This document shows, piece after piece, positions 33,202 through 42,712 of a stretch of DNA of 64,000 bases. The notes below the pieces were generated by a model. It had not been told where the DNA came from and ran no database searches. It worked only from the letters and a program-made list of their open reading frames with translations. Source of the stretch: an uncultured Bacteroidia bacterium (GTDB lineage: Bacteria > Bacteroidota > Bacteroidia > Bacteroidales > UBA932). The DNA lies in the NCBI GenBank assembly GCA_902794005.1, contig CADBFO010000003.1:41890-105889 (forward strand). The letters are read 5' to 3'. A program made the position numbers and the translations under genes. Position 1 is the first letter of the stretch; the number at the start of each line of letters is the position of its first letter.

Positions 33202-34007
33202 GTATTTAATAAAAGAGCCGCGCCCAGGATGCCGGCATTCTCAACGTCGGCAGGGGCTATTTTAAGGTTCTGGACACTTTGGGGGTAGGGGAACCGGCGG
33301 GTCTCCTTCCACATGGCATCGGAAAAGAGCGGGAAAGCTTTTGCGATGCTGCCGCCAATGACAATGGCTTCGGGGTCGTAGGCGTACAGAATCAGCTGGA
33401 CCAGTTTCCCGACGTGGGTGCCGAACTCCTCCCAAAGGGAAGAAGGGCCGGAAGCGGCCGCTTCTTTTCCCGTAGTGCCTTTTCCGGTGAAAAAGCGGCT
33501 GGAGCAGTAGTACTCATAGTCCTTGTCCAGGTAGGGGATGCTGCCAATCTCTCCGGCACCGGTGTTGTGGCCGTTGTACAGCCTGCCGTCCACTACCAGC
33601 GAACTGCCCACACCGGTTCCCAGGGTTACGCAGACGGTTTCCTTCGCGTGGCGGAGAGAACCATAGCGGGCGACACCCAGGGCAAAGCAGTTGCAGTCGT
33701 TGTTGACGGCGACCGGCAGGTGAAAACGATTCTCCAGGAAGTTCTTCAGGTGGACTTCCTTCCACGAAGGAATGCCCACGACGTTGAAGACGATGCCTTT
33801 CTCGCGGTCAACGACGGAGGGAACGCCGATGCCGATGCCCTCCACCTCCGGGGTGAGGACGCCTTCGATGAGCCGGCTCATCTGCTCCTGCACGTCCTCC
33901 CGGGACCCTTGTGAAAGGCTGGGCTCGGAAAGTAGTCGGACAATCTGTCCGTCCTGTACCGTGGCTACGCGGATATTGGTTCCGCCCAGGTCTATTCCGA
34001 TAAACAT
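33183..34007 (-). CDS. ROK-family sugar kinase without the usual zinc motif
   Basis: This 274-residue cytoplasmic kinase starts with the ROK phosphate loop IGIDLGGTNIRVA. The catalytic Asp is D104 in NNDCNCFALG, and GTGVGSSLVVDGRLYNG is conserved. In most ROK proteins a CxCGxxGCxE zinc site follows the GEIG motif. Here TGAGEIGSIPYLDKDYEYYC retains only one cysteine, so this is a zinc-less subgroup. It should phosphorylate a hexose (glucose, allose or mannose) released by the upstream hydrolases. It is the last gene of a four-gene minus-strand operon, 23 bp after the GH63-like gene. Confidence 0.85.
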   Translation of the reverse strand: MFIGIDLGGTNIRVATVQDGQIVRLLSEPSLSQGSREDVQEQMSRLIEGVLTPEVEGIGIGVPSVVDREKGIVFNVVGIPSWKEVHLKNFLENRFHLPVAVNNDCNCFALGVARYGSLRHAKETVCVTLGTGVGSSLVVDGRLYNGHNTGAGEIGSIPYLDKDYEYYCSSRFFTGKGTTGKEAAASGPSSLWEEFGTHVGKLVQLILYAYDPEAIVIGGSIAKAFPLFSDAMWKETRRFPYPQSVQNLKIAPADVENAGILGAALLLNTMVAPL

Positions 34008-34030
34008 AAGTCAGTATGTTTAATATAGGT

Positions 34031-35632
34031 TCAGTATTTCAGTTTTCCGCTTTTTTCCACATGGACCGTTGCGCTTTCGCCTTCACCCCAGAGGAGGGTG
34101 ATGTCCAGCGGTACATTGGTGGTGATCGTCACCACGGGCTTTTCCGAGGCCGATTTCCGGGCGGCGGCCTTGAGGCTTACGAGGCCTTCCGGGCCGAAGG
34201 GATAACGCTCGATCCCATGGGCCTCCGTCTGGCGGACATCCCACTCGATGCGGTTCTCGGAATAGTCCGAGCGGATGCCCAGGATGCACTCGATGAATTC
34301 CGCGATGGGCGGAAGACCGGCCCAGCCCACGAAGTCCTTGCGGGCCATGAATCCCGGCTCAATTTTCTCGGGGGCATAGTACTCCCAGAAAGTGCCGGTG
34401 TCTTTCCACACCTGGAACACATTGCCGAAGTGGTTGTCGGCCACTTGGCGGCAAAGTTCCTTGTATCCCTTGCGCCAAAGGCCGTCGATGACCATATAGT
34501 TGGCTCCGGGCCACACTCCACCCTGCCAATAGCGGCCCAGCGGATTGTATTTCCTGTTGTCTGCGCTCAGGGACGGCACCTGATGCGGACGGGCGAATTC
34601 GGTGCTGTCCGCGAGATGGGCCACCAGGCGGTCCAGGCGGTCTTTGTCCAGCACGTCCGTCTGGAGGGCCCAGAAAGCGCTGATACCCTTGGCACTCCCG
34701 CGGCTGCCGTCACGGAGAACGTCGTAGAGGTAACCGGTCTCGGGATCCCACATGTTTTCGTTGATCCATGCCTTGAGGAACTTCATCTCATCCTCCAGTT
34801 CCTCGATTTCCTGCCAGCGCTCGATATAAAAGCCAATCTGCATGAGGCAGTCGTCCACCAGCCACTGTTGCAGGTTGGTGTCCAGCCAGGTGATATGTCC
34901 GTTGGAGAAGATGGGGTTGTATCCTTCCGGGACGCGGGGCTGGTTATCCATGCCGGTTCCCCAGCCGCTGCTCCAGTAGGTGCCGTTCTGCCAGGTGCGG
35001 TTCAGCTGCCACCATTGGGCGTAGGCCACCAGGGCGGGGAACACGCGGTGCAGACGGTCCATGTCTCCGAACTGCTTGTAGTACAGAAGTTCGGCCCAGG
35101 GGAGGAGGTTGGGGCCGGTGCTCACGGGGTCGTAACGCTCGAAGCAGTCCGACCCGTCGGCCCGGATTTCCCGGCAGATGAAGCCGTCCTGGTGCTGCTT
35201 GGCGTAGAAATTGTCCAGGGTGCGTTGGAAGGGGAAGAAACGGTATCCGTATCGGGCGAACATCATCATGAAAGAATCGTCCCACATGAAGATGTTTCCG
35301 TTGTAGGCCACGTCCAGGTAGGGGGAGACGAAGCCGGACCCTTCCTGGGGCTGACGGATGTTTCCGACGGCGATTTTCCAGGCGTGCCAGTACATGTCCA
35401 CCTCCTGCTGGTGACCTTCCCAGAAGGGGGCGGGAAGGATTTTGCGGGCCTGCTCGAACGACCCCGGTTTGATGGTTTCCTGCTTCATGGTGCGGTAGGG
35501 ATTCTCCGCCACGAAGATGTTTTTCACATACGTGTTCTTGTACGGAAGGTCATAGGGGCCGCTTTTGAGTTCCTGTCCCCAAAGAGGCAGGGAAAGTGCG
35601 GCCATGCAGGCTATGGCTGTGATTGTTCTCAT
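34031..35632 (-). CDS. Exported GH63/GH37-like (alpha/alpha)6 glycoside hydrolase
   Basis: This 533-residue protein has a signal peptide (MRTITAIACMAALSLPLWGQ). It resembles trehalase/GH63-type enzymes: an aromatic-rich helical barrel with NIFMWDDSFMMMFARYG, DPVSTGPNLLPWAELLY, YWSSGWGTGMDNQPR, GYLYDVLRDG and YWQGGVWPGANYM. The Asp in SSGWGTGMDN and a Glu near GTFWEYYAPEKIEPG are plausible catalytic acids, by analogy only. The start overlaps the stop of the phosphatase gene in ATGA. Family members cleave alpha-linked glucose or mannosylglycerate-type substrates. Confidence 0.75.
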   Translation of the reverse strand: MRTITAIACMAALSLPLWGQELKSGPYDLPYKNTYVKNIFVAENPYRTMKQETIKPGSFEQARKILPAPFWEGHQQEVDMYWHAWKIAVGNIRQPQEGSGFVSPYLDVAYNGNIFMWDDSFMMMFARYGYRFFPFQRTLDNFYAKQHQDGFICREIRADGSDCFERYDPVSTGPNLLPWAELLYYKQFGDMDRLHRVFPALVAYAQWWQLNRTWQNGTYWSSGWGTGMDNQPRVPEGYNPIFSNGHITWLDTNLQQWLVDDCLMQIGFYIERWQEIEELEDEMKFLKAWINENMWDPETGYLYDVLRDGSRGSAKGISAFWALQTDVLDKDRLDRLVAHLADSTEFARPHQVPSLSADNRKYNPLGRYWQGGVWPGANYMVIDGLWRKGYKELCRQVADNHFGNVFQVWKDTGTFWEYYAPEKIEPGFMARKDFVGWAGLPPIAEFIECILGIRSDYSENRIEWDVRQTEAHGIERYPFGPEGLVSLKAAARKSASEKPVVTITTNVPLDITLLWGEGESATVHVEKSGKLKY

Positions 35633-37551
35633 TTGCTGACCAGTCTCTTGATGGTACGTGCGATTTCGGTGTTGATGTAGGTGCCCGTGAATTCACGGGA
35701 ACCGGGGCCGTAGGCGAAGACGGGAACCACGGTGGGGGTGTGGTCGTCGGAATTGTACACGGCCAGAATATGGCCGCTCTCCAGGTCTCCGTCCAGGAGG
35801 GTGAGACCGCCGGTCTCATGGTCGGCCGTGATGACCACCAGGGTTTCGCCGTCCTGGTCGGCAAAGCGGAGGGCGGCGGCCACGGCCCTGTCGAAAGCCA
35901 GCTGCTCAATGACGGAGGCCGGGAAGCAGTCTGAATGGCCGGCATAGTCTATTTTTGCGCCTTCCACCATGAGGAAAAAGCCCTTGCGGGAGAGGCTCCG
36001 GAGCTTGCGGATGGATTCGGTGGTGATGTCGGCCAGGAGGTCCAGGGTTTCCTCGGTGGCGTACGGACGCATTCTCTGGTCGATGGCAATCACCTTGCCG
36101 GGGATGGAGGTGGTGCTCAGGGCATCGTGGCTGTAGGAATACCCTCTGGCTTTGATGCCGGCCATCAGGTCCAGGCCGTCTTTCCGGGGGTCTTCGAAAT
36201 AGTCGGTACCGCTTCCGCAAAGCAGGTCCAGCTTGCTGGTGGTGGCGAGGTAGCTCGTGATGAGCTCGGTGCTGTCACGTTCCGAAGTGTGGCTGTAGAA
36301 TACTGCGGGAGTGGCGTCGGCGATGTCGCCCATCGTAACGACACCCGTTGACTTGCCCATGGCATGGAACCAGTCGGCCAGGTTGGGATATCCCTCGGAT
36401 CCGTCATGGTTGGAGGAGATGTGGCGCGTCCAGGAGAGTTCGCCGGTAGCCAGGGCGCTGCCGCCCGAGGCGGAATCTCCGATGAAATCATCCAGAGGGT
36501 TGTAGAACTGGATGCCGATGCTCTTGAGTTTGAGAAGGGTGAGGTCCCGGTTGTTGGCGTAGGCGCCGGCGGCAATCTGGTTCAGGCCCATGCCGTCGCC
36601 GATGAGCAGGATGACATTCCTGATCTTCTTCCCGGAACCATCGTTCCTGAACGTGGGCGTATAAGTGGGGATACGCTTGGTGAGTTGAAGCTTTTCGTTC
36701 TGGAAGCCCGAAAAATCCCGTGTGGCGGCATCCAGTTTCTTGGTGCCGGTGACGCCGGAGCGCACCTTGTGCCGGCCCATGATGAAGTTCTTGTTGCCCC
36801 AGTCGCTGAAGAACTGGCAGGCGACGGCGGGCTTGTCCGTGTTGATGATGTCCACCCCCAGTTTCCAGAAGGTGAAATAGGCGGTGGTGCCTTCCGGGCC
36901 GCCCCAGAAGCGGATGGGCTTGCCCATTTCGTGGGCCTTGGCGATGGCGGCCTTCACGGATTGCAGTTCGGCGTCCACCATCCGGCCTTTGCCGTTCCAT
37001 TTGCGGGCGTAGTCGCGGAAATTCTCGCTGATCATCCCCACGCGGGCGAGTTGCGCCGGGGTATAGTCTTTGGAGAGAAGGCCGTCGAACCAGATGCAGG
37101 ACGGGTAGTTGCCGAATTTCGACGGAGCCGGCGTATTTCCGGAGATGACCACCTGGACCCCTTTTTCGGAAGCGAAGACGTCGGGAAACGCTTCCACAAG
37201 GCTCACGACGCCGGGCAGGGCATCGGCCGATTTGAGATCTACCAGCAGGATGAGGCGGTCTTCACTGTCTTCCCACATGCGGCCTTCGTGGGAACGGAAC
37301 AGTTTCACGATGGGATCGATGTACATATTGCGGAGGGTGCAGTCGGCCGACAGGTCCTCGCGGTTGTGGGCGACCAGAATCTCGCCGTCCTGCAGGAAGA
37401 CATCGGCCTCGATGGAGCCGCAGTGCTGGGAATAGGCCTCCCAGAAGGGCGCAGTGCGGTTATAGTCGTTGTGCGAGTGCAGGATGACGGGCATCTGTGC
37501 GGCGGCGCCCAGGGGCAGCAGGCAGCAAAGCAGGGCAAGAAGTCTTTTCAT
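35629..37551 (-). CDS. Exported fusion of glycerophosphodiesterase-like domain and alkaline phosphatase
   Basis: The protein has 640 residues with a signal peptide (MKRLLALLCCLLPLGAAAQ). Residues ~22-270 look like a GDPD/PLC-like barrel (HSHNDYNR, SIEADVFLQDG, LVAHNRED, DIINTDKP). Residues ~305-640 are an alkaline phosphatase: LLIGDGMG with metal ligand D319, nucleophile S360 in GDSASGGSA, EGAKIDYAGHS and TADHETGGL. In one polypeptide a diester could be opened and the monoester dephosphorylated. It lies 3 bp after a GH92 mannosidase gene and overlaps a glycosidase gene, so a phosphodiester-decorated glycan or glycerophospho-compound is a reasonable but unproven target. Confidence 0.88.
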   Translation of the reverse strand: MKRLLALLCCLLPLGAAAQMPVILHSHNDYNRTAPFWEAYSQHCGSIEADVFLQDGEILVAHNREDLSADCTLRNMYIDPIVKLFRSHEGRMWEDSEDRLILLVDLKSADALPGVVSLVEAFPDVFASEKGVQVVISGNTPAPSKFGNYPSCIWFDGLLSKDYTPAQLARVGMISENFRDYARKWNGKGRMVDAELQSVKAAIAKAHEMGKPIRFWGGPEGTTAYFTFWKLGVDIINTDKPAVACQFFSDWGNKNFIMGRHKVRSGVTGTKKLDAATRDFSGFQNEKLQLTKRIPTYTPTFRNDGSGKKIRNVILLIGDGMGLNQIAAGAYANNRDLTLLKLKSIGIQFYNPLDDFIGDSASGGSALATGELSWTRHISSNHDGSEGYPNLADWFHAMGKSTGVVTMGDIADATPAVFYSHTSERDSTELITSYLATTSKLDLLCGSGTDYFEDPRKDGLDLMAGIKARGYSYSHDALSTTSIPGKVIAIDQRMRPYATEETLDLLADITTESIRKLRSLSRKGFFLMVEGAKIDYAGHSDCFPASVIEQLAFDRAVAAALRFADQDGETLVVITADHETGGLTLLDGDLESGHILAVYNSDDHTPTVVPVFAYGPGSREFTGTYINTEIARTIKRLVSK

Positions 37552-37554
37552 TAT

Positions 37555-40407
37555 TTAATAGCAAAATAAATTCTCTTTGGGAATGGGGGAGAAGCGTTTT
37601 TCTCCTTCGGCCCGCCAGGCCCAGCGGAGTTCCTGGCCTTCGTAGTCCTCCAGGTAGATGAGCCTGTACGGATGCAGGCCCTTCTTGAGCGGAATCCGGC
37701 CGAAGGTGGCGAAAGCGGCGTGGGAGCCGTCGTTGTCAACAACCCGTACGCCGTCGATATCCAGGACGGCACCGTCGTCACTGACGAGGGTGAAGGCCCA
37801 GATGCCATCGGAAGGGACGTCAATAAGACCGGTGAACACATAGCCGAAATGGTCCTCGTCGGGGGCGTCCAGGATGGAAGGTTCCGGCATGGTTCCGACG
37901 CTCACCGCTTTGGAGGCGAGCACGTCGGCCGTGCAGGTGAACTGGCCCCGATAGTAGCGGTAGTCCACGCCCGGGCTGGACTTGGATGCCACGGTGGGAT
38001 GGTGGAAATACGCCTTGGTGGCTTTGAGGGAGGCAACGGGGGACGGATCCCAGCCTTCGCGGAAGGCGCGGGCCTTGACCAGGCAGGTCTTCGTAATCAC
38101 GAAAGGCTTGTCATAGACCGGGCTCTGGAGGGTGGGTTCGCTGCCGTCCAGGGTGTAGTGGATGGCAGCGTTTTCCGTTCGGCAGTCCAGGGTTACAGTG
38201 GCTTCTTCCTTAAACAGGGTGAGGTTCTCTTTGACGGAAGGGGTTGAGACCAGATTCCCCTTGGTGAGGGAGTAGGGGGCCTCCAGCTTGTCGCGGCTGT
38301 GGTCGGGGGTGGCCGATGTCTTGAAGCAGAGTTCTCCTCCTTCCATGATTTCGCTGTAACGGAGAAAGTCCCTGTCCACGGGCCGGCCGTTGAGGGTGAC
38401 GCCGGAAATGTATGGGTTCTTGGGGTTGTCGGTCTTGACGGTGAGGATTTTTCCGTTGCCCAGCCGGAGGGTGGATTTGCGGAACAGGGGTACCGTGAGA
38501 ATGTACTCACCGCTGCCCGGACAGGCCGGGTACATGCCCAGGGAGGCCAAAACATACCAGGCGCTCATCTGGCCGCAGTCTTCGTTGCCGCAGACGCCTT
38601 CCGGCGTGGTGTCATACATGGTTTCGAGGAGCTTCCGTACCGTTTCCTGGGTTCGCGAAGGCGCCTCCAGCCAGTTGAAGATGTAGGCCATGTGATGGCT
38701 GGGTTCGTTGCCGTGGGCATACTGGCCCAGATAACCGGTGATGTCGGAAATACTTACGTTCTTGCTGCGCTCCTCATAGGTGAAGAGGGAATCCAGGGCT
38801 GCCAGCATGGGCTCCCGGCCGCCCATCAGGGAGGTATGGCCGGCTTCGTCGTGGGGAACAAAGAAACGCGCCTGCCAGGGGATGGCCTCGGTATAGTCGC
38901 GGGTGCTGGCAAGGGGGTCGAAAGGGCTCATCCAGGAGCCGTCGCTGTTTCGGCCGCGCATGAATCCGGTGTAGGAATCGAACACGTTGCGGTAGTTGCG
39001 GGCACGACGGTCGTAGGCCTCGGCGATGTCCTGGTGGCCCAGGGATTCGGCCATACGGGCGATGCACCAGTCGTCGTAGGCGAACTCCAGGGTTTGCGAA
39101 ACGGATTCCTTGATGCGGTCGGCCGGGATGTAGCCGTATTCCGAATAGAGGGCGGAAACGTTGGTTCCCTTGTTGTGGTTGCTGGAGGCCACCATGGCCT
39201 GGAGGGCCTTCTCCCCGTCGAAACTGCGGATGCCGCAGAGCCAGGCGTCGGCGATGACGGAAACGCTGTGGTAGCCGATCATCGTCTGGGTTTCCCGGTT
39301 CCCGAGGGGCCAGATGGGCAGTTCTCCCGTGCAGTCGAACATGTCCAGCATGCTGTTTACCATGTCTCCCACCAGGGCGGGATTGATGAGGGTCTGGAGA
39401 GGATTCCAGCTGCGGAAAGTGTCCCAGAGGGAGAGGGTGGAATAAAAATGGGAAGCATTCCGGACGGTTTTGTTGCGGTTCCGGTGGTCCCGGTACAGAC
39501 CGGTCACGTCCTCCATGCGGTTGGGGACTTTGAATGTATGGTACAGGCAGGTGTAAAACTGCTCGGTGGGACCGCCCTCGACGCGGATGCTGCCCAGGGA
39601 TTGCTCCCACATGGCCGTGGCCAGGGCGCGGATGCGGCCGAAGCCGGGCTCCGCCGTCTCTGCGAGACGGTTGGCGCGGGCGCCTTCCATGCCGGTTCCC
39701 GAAAGGCCGGCATAAACGATAAGTTCCTTCATGTCCCCGGGAAAATGGAGAAGAAGCTTTCCTTTCTCCGTTTCCTCCGCCTTCAGGAACGGAACGGAGA
39801 AAGCGGCCGACAGATAGATGTCGCGGCCCTCGGCCCAGCCTACGACATGACGGTGCCCGATCACTTCCCGGTCACCGGCGGTTTCCAGGCTGTATGCTTC
39901 GGGAATACTGCCTTCGCCGATACAGTGGACGGCATTCAGGAGAAGCAGCCTCTCGCCTTCTCCCGTGAATGTATAGCGGTGAACGCCCACATGCGGGGTG
40001 GCCGTGAGTTCCACGGTGATGCCCTGCGGAAAGTCCGCTTTGTAATAACCGGGTTCGGCCTTCTCCTTTTTGTGGTCCAGGGGCAGGGGAGCCACCCGGT
40101 CCAGCCCCGGAGTGAACAGGAAGTCGCCGAGGTCGGCGCAGCCGGTGCCGGACAAGTGGGTATGGCTGAAGCCCAGGATGGCCGAATCCGAGTAATGATA
40201 TCCCGAACAGCCGTCCCAGCCCTGCACACGGGTGTCCGGGCTCAGTTGCACCAGCCCGAAGGGAGTGGTGGCTCCGGGATAGGTATGGCCGTGAAAGCCG
40301 GTTCCGTTGAAAACATGGACCTGGGACAACGGGCTGTTGCCGGTCCCCGTACAGGATAGGATGGCTGCCAAGGATAAAACCAGCAGCCCGGAAAGGTGGA
40401 ATTTCAT
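37555..40407 (-). CDS. GH92 family alpha-mannosidase lipoprotein with chitobiase C-terminal-like and PA14 domains
   Basis: This 950-residue lipoprotein (AAILSC, Cys near 19) has the same order of domains as the GH92 at 8753-11593: GH92 core with GHTYPGATTPFGLVQLSPDTR, FSHTHLSGTGCAD, GNEPSHHMAY and CGNEDCGQMSAWYVLAS, then YTLDGSEPTL, then a PA14-like domain (DEDHFGYVFTGLIDVPSDG, SDDGAVLDIDG). The N-terminal VHVFNGTGFHG replaces the usual VNPFVGTG-type opening. It heads the minus-strand operon with the phosphatase fusion, the GH63-like enzyme and the ROK kinase. It should release alpha-mannose; linkage is unknown. Confidence 0.9.
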   Translation of the reverse strand: MKFHLSGLLVLSLAAILSCTGTGNSPLSQVHVFNGTGFHGHTYPGATTPFGLVQLSPDTRVQGWDGCSGYHYSDSAILGFSHTHLSGTGCADLGDFLFTPGLDRVAPLPLDHKKEKAEPGYYKADFPQGITVELTATPHVGVHRYTFTGEGERLLLLNAVHCIGEGSIPEAYSLETAGDREVIGHRHVVGWAEGRDIYLSAAFSVPFLKAEETEKGKLLLHFPGDMKELIVYAGLSGTGMEGARANRLAETAEPGFGRIRALATAMWEQSLGSIRVEGGPTEQFYTCLYHTFKVPNRMEDVTGLYRDHRNRNKTVRNASHFYSTLSLWDTFRSWNPLQTLINPALVGDMVNSMLDMFDCTGELPIWPLGNRETQTMIGYHSVSVIADAWLCGIRSFDGEKALQAMVASSNHNKGTNVSALYSEYGYIPADRIKESVSQTLEFAYDDWCIARMAESLGHQDIAEAYDRRARNYRNVFDSYTGFMRGRNSDGSWMSPFDPLASTRDYTEAIPWQARFFVPHDEAGHTSLMGGREPMLAALDSLFTYEERSKNVSISDITGYLGQYAHGNEPSHHMAYIFNWLEAPSRTQETVRKLLETMYDTTPEGVCGNEDCGQMSAWYVLASLGMYPACPGSGEYILTVPLFRKSTLRLGNGKILTVKTDNPKNPYISGVTLNGRPVDRDFLRYSEIMEGGELCFKTSATPDHSRDKLEAPYSLTKGNLVSTPSVKENLTLFKEEATVTLDCRTENAAIHYTLDGSEPTLQSPVYDKPFVITKTCLVKARAFREGWDPSPVASLKATKAYFHHPTVASKSSPGVDYRYYRGQFTCTADVLASKAVSVGTMPEPSILDAPDEDHFGYVFTGLIDVPSDGIWAFTLVSDDGAVLDIDGVRVVDNDGSHAAFATFGRIPLKKGLHPYRLIYLEDYEGQELRWAWRAEGEKRFSPIPKENLFCY

Positions 40408-40438
40408 CAGAGTCGGGCGTTATCAGTTTCAGCTAGTA

Positions 40439-40446
40439 CAAAGATA
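40439..40446 (-). promoter_or_regulatory. -7 box for the GH92/phosphatase operon
   Basis: On the minus strand this is TATCTTTG, an exact TAnnTTTG. No good TTTG lies 19-21 bp further upstream, so the promoter may need an activator. The predicted start lies about 27 nt before the ATG at 40407. The 169 bp gap between the two divergent genes is AT-rich and otherwise shows only the plus-strand box at 40563. Confidence 0.5.
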
Positions 40447-40562
40447 CAAAAGAAAGGGCGCAAGAGCGCTATATTTTGCGGTCTTTTTATACGCAAATCG
40501 CGCATTGCGCGTGTGCGCACACAATTCATCAAAAACTTATCGGCAGAATAAAAAAATATGCT

Positions 40563-40570
40563 TAACTTTG
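40563..40570 (+). promoter_or_regulatory. -7 box immediately before the membrane-anchored protein gene
   Basis: TAACTTTG is an exact -7 match. It ends 6 nt before the ATG at 40577, so transcription would begin at or next to the start codon. The -33 element is weak (TTAT, 22 bp upstream). Confidence 0.45.
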
Positions 40571-40576
40571 CATAAT

Positions 40577-42697
40577 ATGGGTAAACGTTCTACCATCGTG
40601 GCCGTTGCGGCCTTGGCACTCCTCCTGGCGGGCATTGTCCTGGCCGTCATTCGTTTATACAAAACCGGCCCCGAAGAGCCTTCGGTTGCTTCCGCCGCCC
40701 CTGCCGGCTGGTCGGTGCTCAAAGCCATTCCATCCGATGCCAACGCCGTGCTGGTCTTTGACGGCTCGGCCAAAGCCGCCCGTGCCCTGGCCGATTCAAG
40801 CGGTTTGATCAAGGGCCTTGTCGCTCCGGACAATCCGGCATTCATGGCGTTTCTGTCGGCCGAAAGCCGCCGCCGCATGGCCGTTTCCCTGCACAACAGC
40901 GGTTCGCTGGTACCCCTCGTCGCCATCGAGACGGACCAGCCGGATTCCCTGACCCTGGCCTTCGCTTCCCGTGCCGGCCTCAAGACCCGGCAGCACGGCG
41001 GCTTCCTGCTGGCCTCCCGTTCCGAAACATTCATCCGGGCCGCCGTCCGGCACATGACGGAGGAGACGTCCATCCTGGGAGCCCGTCACCTCAGGGATCT
41101 CGTCCGCCATGTATCCGGCCCCGCCGTACTGTTCCTTCCCCATTCCCAGGCCGGAAAACTGCTGCAGGTCTATGGCGGCACCGCCTACCGGTCCCGGGCC
41201 TCCTTCGTGAAGGAACTCACGGAGTGGAGCGCCTGGAGCCTGCAGGAACTGGACAAGGAACACCTCATCCTCAAAGGTACGGCCCTTCCCGGAGAAGGAG
41301 CCGCCAGCTATTTCCATGCCTATGCGGGTACGCCTGCAGAGCGTCCTGAATTTCCGGACGTGCTGCCCTATTATACTTGTTCGGCCATTTCTGTTCCGGT
41401 GGCCGATGTCAACGATTTCCTGAATGCCCGCCGTGTTTTCGAGGACGGCTGCGCCCGTCTGGCGTCCTATGAAAAGTTCCTGAAAGGGAAGGCCGGCCGC
41501 CCTCTGTCTCCGGAAGAGTGGTTCCGTTCCCTGCAGCCCAGGGAAGTGGTCCGCGTATCCTTCCGCTCAGAGGACGGACTTGTGCGGGATGCCTTGCTGG
41601 TCCGCTCGGCCAAAGACCTTAAACTGGGACAGGAAACCTCCAATCTGTACCGGGGGGTCCTGGGAGGCCTTCTGGGCGGATATTTCGCCGTGACGGACAC
41701 GGTGTGCGCCTCGGTGGGCCAGCGCTGGAGCGTTTTCGCAGACCTTCCCACCATCCGCTGCTTCCAGGAAAAGTCGTTCCTGGAGTACAGCCTCGGGGAC
41801 AGGCTTTCGGATGCTTCCGTGAGCGTTCCTGACGGATTCGTCGCCTACACATCCTTCTCCGATGCTCCGGAGAGGGTGACGGAGCTGTTTGCATCCAATA
41901 TCGCCACGCCGCTGCAGGATTACGTGCGGGGGGCCGGTTTTGCGCCCGCGATGGCGTCGCTGGACCTCTCCGGAGAGCGCCCTTCCCTTCGCCTCAGCGT
42001 AGAAACCCGGGTTCTCAAGGGAACCAAGGTGCAGGTGCTGGAGCGTGACACGACCGTCGTTGTCCCCACCGGCCTTTTCCCGGTTATCAACCACAGCACG
42101 GGAAAAACCAATTATCTGTACCAGAATGCCCACAAGTCCGTCTGTCTCAATGACGAGAACGGAAAGGGCGTGTGGGGCATTCCCTTCAAGGAAGACCTTT
42201 GCGGCCGGGTACAGAGCATCGACTATTACAACAACAAGAAAATTCAGTTCCTCTTCTGCTCCACCGATAAGCTGTGGTTGCTGGACCGTCTGGGCCACTG
42301 GGTGAACGGTTTCCCCGTGAAACTGCCCAAGCCCGTGCTCCTGGGACCGGACGCCTATGATTTCACCGGAGCGGGGGGGTACACCGTCATGGTTCTCCAC
42401 ACGGACAACAGCCTGGAACGCTACAACCTGCATGGCCGGAAGCCCGAGGGCTGGAAGGGAATCCGGGCCCCGGAAACGGTAAAGAACCTTCCGGAACTGG
42501 TGGAGGCCAGGGGAAAGCGTTACTGGGCGGTGCGCACGTCGGTGCGCACGCTGATCTATCCCTTCGAAGGGGGAGAGGCGCTCACCCGCGATGAAGGCGG
42601 CAAGATGATCAAGCCCGACGCAGAACTCAAACCCATTTCCAAAGGCGTTTCGGCCGAATGCTATGACGGCCGTACACGAGATTTCAAATTGAACTAA
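40577..42697 (+). CDS. Membrane-anchored protein of unknown function (DUF3352-like)
   Basis: I do not recognise a specific function. The 706-residue protein starts MGKRSTIVAVAALALLLAGIVLAVI, an N-terminal membrane anchor, with the rest outside the cytoplasm. Residues ~45-480 resemble the DUF3352-type fold of repeated units with short substrate-less motifs (VLVFDGSAKAARALAD; GGLLGGYFAVTDTVCASVG). From ~490 the protein looks like a beta-propeller or strand-rich sensor (GKGVWGIPFKEDLCG, LWLLDRLGHWVNGFP, NSLERYNLHGRKPEGW). The frame continues upstream of 40577 without a credible start. It is followed after 15 bp by an acyl-CoA synthetase gene and probably shares its transcript. Confidence 0.75.
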   Translation: MGKRSTIVAVAALALLLAGIVLAVIRLYKTGPEEPSVASAAPAGWSVLKAIPSDANAVLVFDGSAKAARALADSSGLIKGLVAPDNPAFMAFLSAESRRRMAVSLHNSGSLVPLVAIETDQPDSLTLAFASRAGLKTRQHGGFLLASRSETFIRAAVRHMTEETSILGARHLRDLVRHVSGPAVLFLPHSQAGKLLQVYGGTAYRSRASFVKELTEWSAWSLQELDKEHLILKGTALPGEGAASYFHAYAGTPAERPEFPDVLPYYTCSAISVPVADVNDFLNARRVFEDGCARLASYEKFLKGKAGRPLSPEEWFRSLQPREVVRVSFRSEDGLVRDALLVRSAKDLKLGQETSNLYRGVLGGLLGGYFAVTDTVCASVGQRWSVFADLPTIRCFQEKSFLEYSLGDRLSDASVSVPDGFVAYTSFSDAPERVTELFASNIATPLQDYVRGAGFAPAMASLDLSGERPSLRLSVETRVLKGTKVQVLERDTTVVVPTGLFPVINHSTGKTNYLYQNAHKSVCLNDENGKGVWGIPFKEDLCGRVQSIDYYNNKKIQFLFCSTDKLWLLDRLGHWVNGFPVKLPKPVLLGPDAYDFTGAGGYTVMVLHTDNSLERYNLHGRKPEGWKGIRAPETVKNLPELVEARGKRYWAVRTSVRTLIYPFEGGEALTRDEGGKMIKPDAELKPISKGVSAECYDGRTRDFKLN

Positions 42698-42712
42698 AAC
42701 CTGCCATTGCAT

